Assembly: GCF_017357385.1 (NCBI RefSeq)
Contig: NZ_CP071632.1
Location: forward strand, 1,741,501 to 1,805,500
Length of the DNA: 64,000 nucleotides
Direction of reading: 5' to 3'
DNA from: Rhizobium sp. NZLR1
Lineage (GTDB): Bacteria > Pseudomonadota > Alphaproteobacteria > Rhizobiales > Rhizobiaceae
The notes under the pieces were generated by a model. The model saw nothing but the letters and a program-made list of their open reading frames with translations. It had not been told where the DNA came from and did no database searches. The translations under genes and the position numbers were made by a program. Positions 17,159 to 24,189 of the stretch are shown here, in pieces (the stretch's first letter is position 1; the number at the start of each line of letters is the position of its first letter).

Positions 17159-17188
17159 CGGCAGAAGCTTAACGGCAGAATCTTAACG
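17147..17188. repeat. 14-bp tandem repeat, three copies
   Basis: The units are TCAGAAGCTTAACG (17147-17160), GCAGAAGCTTAACG (17161-17174) and GCAGAATCTTAACG (17175-17188). The first contains the TAA of the preceding gene, so each repeat would add another in-frame or near-frame stop. The pattern suggests slippage duplication. Confidence 0.85.
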
Positions 17189-17475
17189 GCTTGTCACAGC
17201 GCTTCGCTATGCCGTGCTCGCTGCTGACACGCAAGCTTCGCCGGGCGACAGCCATGGGCACCGTAAAGTTAACCCTTCGGCGACAGGCGGTGCAATCTTT
17301 CGGCATGACACCAGCCGCTCGTGATCCCCTACTCGAGAAGAAGTTGGCAGTAGCCACGCTCGAGGACTGGGCCTTGGCCATCGTTGCGGGGTCCACAATG
17401 CTCCAGGCGCGGTATCCGGAAGAGCGAAGATCCTCAGAAGCGCGCTGCCGCTCTTGACCTATTAAAGAGGACGAT
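17189..17475. other. Spacer with no supported gene
   Basis: Overlapping open frames exist on both strands (plus 17191-17457; minus 17169-17396), but neither has a ribosome binding site, a recognisable domain or convincing composition. The plus-strand LEDWALAIVAGSTML has a protein-like look and could be a decayed gene fragment. Confidence 0.4.
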
Positions 17476-17766
17476 TCAGCGCAAGGGCTCGACTAAGACA
17501 CCAACGATCCAACGTGCAAGCGGCATCAGCATGAGGAGGCTCGGGAAGGCTACGAGCCACGACACCGCCCATGCGCCGGGCCAGTGCGCGAAAAAACCGC
17601 TTCCAGCACTCATGCCAGTTGCCACAGCCGAGACTATTGCAGACATCATTAGGGATAGAACGAACGGGATTAGAAGTTTGGAGTAGCCTGCTGGCAGCTT
17701 CTTCCATCTGGGATTTTTATTGCGCCGATCGGTCATCGCGATACCACGTTTGTTCCAATTGGCCAT
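17476..17766 (-). CDS. DUF2798 family membrane protein
   Basis: This 96-residue protein has two transmembrane helices, KLLIPFVLSLMMSAIVSAVA and AWAVSWLVAFPSLLMLMPLA, ending ARWIVGVLVEPLR, the DUF2798 pattern; the function is unknown. The ATG at 17766 is chosen because it sits one base after the stop of the upstream NmrA-like gene and follows AAGGCGGGA; later Met codons (17736) are possible. It is expressed with the NmrA-like gene. Confidence 0.75.
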   Translation of the reverse strand: MANWNKRGIAMTDRRNKNPRWKKLPAGYSKLLIPFVLSLMMSAIVSAVATGMSAGSGFFAHWPGAWAVSWLVAFPSLLMLMPLARWIVGVLVEPLR

Positions 17767-17767
17767 A

Positions 17768-18643
17768 TCAATATTGTCCCGCCTTGAGGTCGCCAATGAA
17801 CTGGTGCAAGGAACGCGGCTCGCGGCCCAAAGCCGCCCTTAGCGTAAGACTGTTACCGCCGAGCCCAAACCTTGCATAATGCTCGTGAACCTTTGAAAGG
17901 AGATGCAGCTGATGGTCGTTGTACGGCAAATTCCCGCTCGATGCCCACTCGGCAAAGGAAGGTTCCAGAGCCTCGACGTGACGTCCAAGCGCTTCCGACA
18001 TCATTTCGGCAATATCGCCTCTGTGGTAAAGTCCTTCAGAGCAAAGCTCGAGAGTGGCGAAAGCCAGTCGATCGCTAGTCAGAGCCTCGGCAGCGACGTC
18101 GGCAACGTCTCGATAATCAACACGCGCAATGCGCGCGGTCTTGGGGAATGGCTCGGAAAATGTACTCGTCTCCAGCACGTTCGGCCACGCGAGGGCGATG
18201 TTCTGCATGAAGTTCGCGGGGTGAAGGATCGTGTACTGTAGACGCGATGAATAGAGCGCTTCTTCCACAGGTATTTTGCTCGCGTGGTTCTCGAGCCGCG
18301 TATTTGTTGGCTGAATAACCGATGAGAAAACAAATTTGCGCACTCCGCTGCGCTCAGCGGCCTCGATCATTGAGACACCCATCGCGGCTTCGTCCGGCGC
18401 AAATGCTGGTCCGATATAAAAAACGCCATCGACGCCATCACATGCCCGGTCAAGACTTTCTGCATTGCGCAAGTCACCCTCAATAACATCAACCGTGGCG
18501 CCCACCTGGGTCTGCACATCTTTTGCGAGATATCGTACTAGCGCCCGAACCGTGACGTTTCGGCGTGCTAGAGCGGGCATTACCAGCCGTGCGAATTTTC
18601 CGGTGGCTCCTATCACCAGCACTTTGGGATTGCTTTCGGGCAT
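17768..18643 (-). CDS. NmrA family NAD(P)-binding protein
   Basis: This 291-residue protein has Rossmann motif VLVIGATGKFARLVMPALA, a GVDGVFYIGPAF strand and FVFSSVIQP, followed by an NmrA-type C-terminal domain. Relatives act as NADPH-dependent quinone or aldehyde reductases or as redox sensors. CCGGAGGAG lies upstream of the ATG at 18643. It is divergent from the LysR gene (105 bases), the usual arrangement for a LysR target. Confidence 0.88.
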   Translation of the reverse strand: MPESNPKVLVIGATGKFARLVMPALARRNVTVRALVRYLAKDVQTQVGATVDVIEGDLRNAESLDRACDGVDGVFYIGPAFAPDEAAMGVSMIEAAERSGVRKFVFSSVIQPTNTRLENHASKIPVEEALYSSRLQYTILHPANFMQNIALAWPNVLETSTFSEPFPKTARIARVDYRDVADVAAEALTSDRLAFATLELCSEGLYHRGDIAEMMSEALGRHVEALEPSFAEWASSGNLPYNDHQLHLLSKVHEHYARFGLGGNSLTLRAALGREPRSLHQFIGDLKAGQY

Positions 18644-18703
18644 TCGACTACTCCTCCGGTTTTTGCGTTTGTGCGAAGGTAGCGAATTACCAAAACTGTG
18701 ATA

Positions 18704-18728
18704 ATAGTCTGAATCAGAGATAGACTAT
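18704..18728. promoter_or_regulatory. Inverted repeat, likely LysR-type operator
   Basis: ATAGTCT - 11 bases - AGACTAT lies in the gap between the divergent NmrA and LysR genes, with T-N11-A geometry at its centre. This fits a LysR regulator controlling its neighbour and itself. Confidence 0.65.
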
Positions 18729-18748
18729 CATAATAAATGAGATAATAA

Positions 18749-19642
18749 ATGAAACAACTCCATGATCTCGAGGCGTACGTCGCGATCGTCGAATACCATA
18801 GCCTGACTGCAGCAGCCCGCGAGCTTGGAAAACCTCTTCAATCTATCAGCCGTTCATTGGCTGCATTGGAGCAGGAGGTGGGGGTGGTGCTAATTCATCG
18901 GTCCACGAGGCGTTTGGTACCGAGCGAAGCGGGCGATGCGTTCTATCGCAGGATCAAGCCAGCCGTTGAGGCAATAAGGGAGGGCGTGCTCGAAGCAACC
19001 GACCGCCGGCTTGAGCCGAAGGGACTGTTGCGGATAGGTGCGCCCGTCCTGTTCGGGCCGGACTTTATTGTTCCAATGATTGCGGACTATATGCGGCGGT
19101 TTCGGGATGTGGATGTAGATCTTCAGCTCTCCGACCGTTTCGTCGATCTTAGTGATGAACGCCTCGATCTCGTTGTCCGAATTGGCGATCTGCCAGATTC
19201 AAGTCTTCAGGCCAAACGACTGGGTGCTTTGCGACGTGTCGTATTCGCATCACCTGGCTATCTCTTGGCACGGGGCCGGCCAGCTTCGCCGAAAGATCTC
19301 GCGGCCCACGATTGCCTTGTGCGTACTGTTGATCGGAGTCCCGGTGAATGGGTCTTTCAGGATGACGGCAAGCGAAGGACGATAAAGGTAGGCGGATCAT
19401 TCAAATCAAACTCCATGACCGCGCTTTATGCAGCCGCAGTCGCGGGTCTCGGTGTGGGTTACTCGCCCTTATGGCAGGTCAAACATCTTGTTGATGAGGG
19501 CAAACTCGAGGTCCTTCTGAAGGAATACGAGCCTGCACCGGTCCCGATTCATGCTCTTTGGCAGGAGAACAGATTGCCTCCGGCCAAGATCCGGAGCTTT
19601 TTGGACGTACTGAGCCAGAATCTACAGCTTGATAGTCTATAG
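18749..19642 (+). CDS. LysR family transcriptional regulator
   Basis: This 297-residue protein has an N-terminal winged helix (LEAYVAIVEYHSLTAAAREL, IHRSTRRLVPSEAGDAFY) and a substrate-binding domain with LRIGAPVLFGPDFIVPMI. The ATG at 18749 begins the conserved MKQLHDLEAYV. It is probably the regulator of the divergent NmrA-DUF2798 pair. The insertion-sequence remnant begins at or just before its stop, so the last few codons may be altered. Confidence 0.9.
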   Translation: MKQLHDLEAYVAIVEYHSLTAAARELGKPLQSISRSLAALEQEVGVVLIHRSTRRLVPSEAGDAFYRRIKPAVEAIREGVLEATDRRLEPKGLLRIGAPVLFGPDFIVPMIADYMRRFRDVDVDLQLSDRFVDLSDERLDLVVRIGDLPDSSLQAKRLGALRRVVFASPGYLLARGRPASPKDLAAHDCLVRTVDRSPGEWVFQDDGKRRTIKVGGSFKSNSMTALYAAAVAGLGVGYSPLWQVKHLVDEGKLEVLLKEYEPAPVPIHALWQENRLPPAKIRSFLDVLSQNLQLDSL

Positions 19643-20202
19643 GTGTTTGGTCCCGGCATTTGATGGATCGGATCGATGATGAATCGATCCGGCTCCAAAG
19701 TCCATTGTTTGCAGATGAACTCGTAAGGCGTGAGGCCGTTAAGCGTCTTGAGCCTGCGCCCGAAATTGTAGGCGTCGATAAAATCGGCCAGATGATTTTT
19801 CAATTGCGCATGATCGTCGTAGTGGAAGCGCTTGACGTTCAGCGGGAAATCGATCCACTGGATCGATTCCTGTTCCGCTTCACCTTCCTTGATCGTTCGG
19901 TTCATCCGCTCGACCTGTCCGTTGGTCCAGGGGTGTTTCACCTTGGTCAGGCGATGCTCGATGCTGTGATCGTCGCAGACCCAGTCGAAGATGTGCTCTA
20001 AGGCATTTCGATCACAAGCTCGGTTGGTGAACTGAATGCCATTGTCGGTCAAAACGATGTGAATGGTGTAAGGCACTGCCGCGATCAGATTGCGCAAGAA
20101 CTGGGCAGCATTCATCTTGCCGGCTTTGGTATAGAGTTCTGCGAACGCGAACTTGGATGTTCGGTCAATTGCTACAAAGAGATAGAGCTTGCCCTCGGCC
20201 GT
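19640..20202 (-). pseudogene. IS481-family transposase, truncated at both ends
   Basis: The open frame encodes an rve/DDE integrase core with VLTDNGIQFTNRACDR (catalytic Asp) and HPWTNGQVERMNRTIKEGE (catalytic Glu). It ends with the family-typical HQMPGPNT but then runs on without its stop into LysR-gene antisense. Upstream the frame continues as FVAIDRTSKFAFAELYTKAG and EGKLYLF, then breaks at about 20200, where another IS begins. The N-terminal HTH and first Asp are lost, so it is inactive. Confidence 0.88.
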
Positions 20203-21058
20203 TCACCGTCCCATTGATCGCCACATGCGGCACGATCTTGCGAGCCTTCAACTCCTCGACGAAGGCTTCCGCGTCGTAGCCCTTGTCGGCGCCCAGCGTC
20301 GCCCCTTCGCCAAGGCCCTCGCTCAGTGCGCTCGCCGCATCCCGCTCGCCCGTGCCGGTCGCATGCGTCACCGCGCCGTCGACCACAAGCCCGTTGCGGT
20401 TCTCCATCAGTGCGTGCCCCAGATAGGCTAAGCGGCTCTCCTGGCCATTGCCCTTGCGGTACAGACGCGCATCCGGGTCCGTCGTCGAGGCATGCGTCTT
20501 GTTCGAGCGCTTCTCCTTGCGAAAGTTGCGCTCGCCGTTGCGGCCATCCTCCGGCGGCTCATCCGAACCGTCCTTGGCCCGGAAGCTCTTCATCGAGGCA
20601 AACGCCTTCAGCATCGTGCCGTCGACCGAAAAATGCTCCGCACTCAACAGCCGCTTGACCGCAGGCTGCGAAAGCAACGCCGACAGGAAACCCTGGGCAA
20701 CCTCCGTCGTCAGCAGCCGGTCCCGGTTCTTCGAAAACGACGAGGCATCCCAGACCGCATCGTCGATGCCAAGCCCGACGAACCAGCGGAACAGCAGGTC
20801 GAACTCCAGCCGTTCCATCAGTTGACGCTCCGAGCGGATCGAATAGAGCATCTGCAGCAGCACCGCCCGCAGCATCCGCTCCGGCGCAATCGACGGCCGA
20901 CCGGTGTTGGCATACAGCGCTGCAAACGATCCATCCAACGCCACAAACGAGGTGTTCACAAGTTCGCGCATCGCCCGAAGCGGATGCCGGGCCGGAACCC
21001 GTGCCTCAAGGTCGACATACGAAAACAGCGACCCCGTCCGATCATCCCCGCCGCGCAT
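20201..21058 (-). pseudogene. IS5/IS1182-type transposase, 3' truncated
   Basis: The frame starts with an intact N terminus (RHPLRAMRELVNTSF, DUF772 region) and continues through HFSVDGTMLKAFAS and LGADKGYDAEAFVEELKARK. After VPHVAINGTV it is joined to the IS481 remnant and stops 12 residues later. About the last quarter, including the final catalytic Glu region (usually near RIRKRIEEVFGW), is missing. It is inactive unless complemented in trans. Confidence 0.88.
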
Positions 21059-21139
21059 CCAAATTCCCTCGAAATCACTTGCAAGATGGAATCATGTGTC
21101 CAGCCCAAAAGCCAGTGGGTTTTTCAGCAGCCTGCTAGT
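20201..21139 (-). mobile_element. IS5-type insertion sequence remnant with one terminal end
   Basis: The transposase-proximal end at about 21118-21139 reads, towards the gene, CTAGCAGGCTGCTGAAAAAC, a typical terminal inverted repeat of this IS group. The opposite end is absent because the element is cut at the IS481 junction near 20200-20208. Confidence 0.7.
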
Positions 21140-21255
21140 GGTCGTGGGTACTGAGAGCTGACGCGGCCGGTAGCGCGATCGCGGTCGCGGAATATTCGCA
21201 CCCTAGCAGCACGGGCCAATCGATCATCCCGCAACTGCAACAGGTTTGGCGGATT

Positions 21256-21757
21256 TCAATCCTCCGATGTGATTCGGTCGATCGCATCCTTGCATGCAGC
21301 CTTGATCAGGAGGACAACCGCCTCTTGGGATCGTCCCACCCCCAGCATTCGAACTATTGCGAAGCTCGTAAAAGCAAAGATTAGATGCGACAGCATCGCG
21401 TTGGCTGATTGAAAACGCCTTGCCCTTTGTTATTCGCCCAACCAGCACTTCGATGGTTTGCCGCCGGCGCTCGTTTCGCTCGATCAATGCCTGCGCGAAT
21501 TCGGCGTCGAGCACCATTGCATCATGCAACCGACCGACGGCCGTTCCAGAAATTGCAGAAGATTTCGATCAAATGATCGAGTCCCGCTTGGGCATTCGGC
21601 ATCGCCATCGCCTGGGCGATCCGCGTAAGGCCACCCTGAAGCGCAATCTCATCGAAAACGGTTTCAAGCAGTCCTCGCCGTGATCCGAACTGATTGTAGA
21701 CGGCTGACGGGGCTTCTGACCATTCCGCCCATGCTACTCCAACCTGAAGCCCGTGGT
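21256..21757 (-). pseudogene. TetR family regulator, frameshifted and 5' truncated
   Basis: Three reading frames together give a TetR-like protein: LQVGVAWAEWSEAPSAVYNQ and GSRRGLLETVFDEIALQGG, then in another frame AVGRLHDAMVLDAEFAQALI with ERNERRRQTIEVLVGRI, then VGRSQEAVVLLIKAACKDAI with DRITSED and stop. At least two frame breaks (near 21543 and between about 21440 and 21340) and loss of the first HTH helix make it a relic. It marks the right edge of the island, beside the rnr 3' end. Confidence 0.8.
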
Positions 21758-21815
21758 CGTCTCAACGGGGTATATGGGGATTCATGTTTCTCGGCGGATC
21801 TCTTGCGGAATGGTA

Positions 21816-24188
21816 CTAATGCCGCCCGCGCGGCGGCCTCGTTCCGGGCTTCTTGCGGACCTGGCCCCTGTCGCGGCGGCCCGCTTTGTGGAAGGAGCGC
21901 ACCGCCGTCGGCATTTCGCGCCCTTCGCTGACCATTTCGAAACGCAGCGCGCCGGCGAGCGGAATCGCTTCGGCAAGCTTCACCGTGACGCTGTCGCCAA
22001 GGCGATAGCCAAGCCCTGTCCGTTCACCGGAGAGCGCCTGATGCGCCTCATCATAGATGAAATAATCGGTTCCAAGCGTCGATATGGGCACGAAACCGTC
22101 GGCGCCATAGTCCGGCAGAACGACAAAAAGCCCCGATTTCGTCACACCCGAGACGCGGCCGGCAAACTCCTCGCCGACGCGGCCGCTGAGATGGTGGGCG
22201 ATCAGCCGGTCGACCGTCTCACGCTCGGCCGCCATGGCGCGGCGCTCGAAGGTCGAGATTTCGGCGGCGATATCGTCGAGAGCCGCCTCTTCCTCGGGCG
22301 TGATGCCCCCTTCACCGAAGCCCAGCGAGCCGACGAGGGCGCGATGCACGATGAGATCGGCGTAACGGCGGATCGGTGAGGTGAAATGCGCGTATTTCAT
22401 CAGGTTGAGGCCGAAGTGGCCGATATTCTCCGGGCCGTAGATCGCCTGGCTCTGCGAACGCAGCACCATCTCGCTGACCATGGTCTGGTGCGGCGTGCCG
22501 TCCGCTTTCGCCAGGATGCCGTTGAAGTTGTTGGCGCGCATGTTGCCGCCCTTGGCAAGCGGGATGCCGAGCGTCGCCAGGAACTCGCGCAGGATTTCCT
22601 GCTTGGCAAGCGTCGGGCCGTCATGGATGCGGTAGATCAGCGGCTGACGTGCCTTTTCCAGCGTCTCGGCGGCGCAGACGTTCGCCTGGATCATCATCTC
22701 TTCGATCAGCTTGTGCGCCTCAAGGCGCGGCGGCACGACGACCCGGTCGACGGTGCCGTCGGGCTTCAGCTGGATCTTGCGCTCCGGCATGTCGAGTTCC
22801 AGCGGCTGGCGCCGGTCGCGTCCGCGCTTCATAACCTCATAGGCGTGCCAGAGGGGCTTCAGGATCGGCTCGAGCATCGGTCCGGTCTGATCGTCCGGCT
22901 TGCCGTCGATCGCCGCCTGCGCCTGCTGGTAGGACAGCTTGGCCGCGCTCTTCATCATGATGCGATAGAAGGTGTGGCCGATCTTGCGGCCTTCTCCGGA
23001 AAAGCTCATGCGCACGGCAAGCGCCGGGCGGTCGACACCTTCCTTCAGCGAACACAGATCGTTGGAGATGCGCTCCGGCAGCATCGGCACGACCCGATCC
23101 GGGAAATAGACAGAGTTGCCGCGTTTCAGCGCCTCGCGGTCGAGCGCTGACTTGGAGCGGACATACCAGGAGACATCGGCAATCGCCACGGTGACGACGA
23201 CGCCGCCGGGATTGTCGGGCGAGGGGTCGAGTTCGGCATAGACGGCGTCGTCATGGTCCTTGGCGTCGGCCGGGTCGATGGTGATCAGCGGCACGTCGCG
23301 CCAATCCTCGCGATGCGACATCGTGGCGGGTTTTGCTGCGTCCGCCTCGTCAACGACGGCTGGCGGGAACACATGCGGGATGCCATGCGCATGAATGGCG
23401 ATCATCGAGATCGCCTTTTCCGAGCCGACGGAGCCGACGACGGAAAGCACCTTGGCGCGCGGCAGGCCGAGACGGCCGAGGCGGGCGATTTCGACTTCGA
23501 CCAGGTCGCCGTCCGTGGCGCCGCCGGTGAAGTCTGGATCGATGACCATCTCCTCGCCACGCCGCTCGATCGGCAGCAGCCGGCCGCCGCCGCCAGGCGC
23601 CGTGCGGAAAACGCCCATCGAGGCGCCGCGGCGCTTGTCGATCACTTTGATGATCCGCGCCGTATAGGCCGGCCCGCCGCGATCGGCGGCCGGGAAGATC
23701 TTCGCCAGGATGCGGTCGCCGAGGCCGGCGACGGGCGCCTTGCCCTTGCCCTGGCGGCCAGCAGGCGATTGTTGGCGGATGGCGACGGCAGGTGCGACAC
23801 CCTGGTCTTCCGGCCATTCCGCCGGCCGGCCGATCAGATCGCCATCCTTGTCGCGCGTGGTGATATCGAGGACAGTGACCGGCGGCAGCGCGCCGGGACG
23901 GATCAGCGACTTGCGGTTCTTCTGCAGCAGGCCTTCCTGCTCAAGCTCCTGCAGAAGGTGCTTGAGCTCGACGCGGTTGTCGCCCTTCAGGCCGAAGGCC
24001 CTGGCGAGTTCCCGTTTGGAGGCCTTCTGCGGATGATCGGCGATGAAGCGCAGGATCACCTCGCGCGAGGGCAGCGCGCCGTGGACGATGTTCAGCGGCT
24101 CGACCGCGGAAGCATCCTTGCCGGCACGACCGATCTTGCCAGGGCGCGTTCCCGCAGGGTTCGTTCTGTCGCGCGGTATTCTGCTCAC
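21816..24188 (-). CDS. rnr: Ribonuclease R
   Basis: This 790-residue exoribonuclease has an N-terminal winged-helix region (REVILRFIADHPQKASKREL), cold-shock/OB domains, and an RNB domain with ITIDPADAKDHDDAVYAELD carrying the catalytic Asp cluster. VIPRR-like ISNDLCSLKEGVDRPALAVR and HFTSPIRRYADLIVHRAL follow, then an S1 domain (GVTKSGLFVVLPDYGADGFV) and a basic tail. It degrades structured RNA 3' to 5'. The start is GTG at 24188, one base after the topA stop, implying coupling. The gene is the last in the topA run and borders the island. Confidence 0.95.
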   Translation of the reverse strand: MSRIPRDRTNPAGTRPGKIGRAGKDASAVEPLNIVHGALPSREVILRFIADHPQKASKRELARAFGLKGDNRVELKHLLQELEQEGLLQKNRKSLIRPGALPPVTVLDITTRDKDGDLIGRPAEWPEDQGVAPAVAIRQQSPAGRQGKGKAPVAGLGDRILAKIFPAADRGGPAYTARIIKVIDKRRGASMGVFRTAPGGGGRLLPIERRGEEMVIDPDFTGGATDGDLVEVEIARLGRLGLPRAKVLSVVGSVGSEKAISMIAIHAHGIPHVFPPAVVDEADAAKPATMSHREDWRDVPLITIDPADAKDHDDAVYAELDPSPDNPGGVVVTVAIADVSWYVRSKSALDREALKRGNSVYFPDRVVPMLPERISNDLCSLKEGVDRPALAVRMSFSGEGRKIGHTFYRIMMKSAAKLSYQQAQAAIDGKPDDQTGPMLEPILKPLWHAYEVMKRGRDRRQPLELDMPERKIQLKPDGTVDRVVVPPRLEAHKLIEEMMIQANVCAAETLEKARQPLIYRIHDGPTLAKQEILREFLATLGIPLAKGGNMRANNFNGILAKADGTPHQTMVSEMVLRSQSQAIYGPENIGHFGLNLMKYAHFTSPIRRYADLIVHRALVGSLGFGEGGITPEEEAALDDIAAEISTFERRAMAAERETVDRLIAHHLSGRVGEEFAGRVSGVTKSGLFVVLPDYGADGFVPISTLGTDYFIYDEAHQALSGERTGLGYRLGDSVTVKLAEAIPLAGALRFEMVSEGREMPTAVRSFHKAGRRDRGQVRKKPGTRPPRGRH

Positions 24189-24189
24189 G

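Noticed and set aside
17191..17457. 88-codon ORF in the island
   Set aside because: No ribosome binding site, no family, and an equally open frame on the other strand; listed only as a spacer.
18721..19639. TAGACTATCA and its reverse complement near each end of the LysR gene, as mobile-element ends
   Set aside because: The first is part of the LysR operator dyad; a 10-base match is not enough and no element structure lies between.
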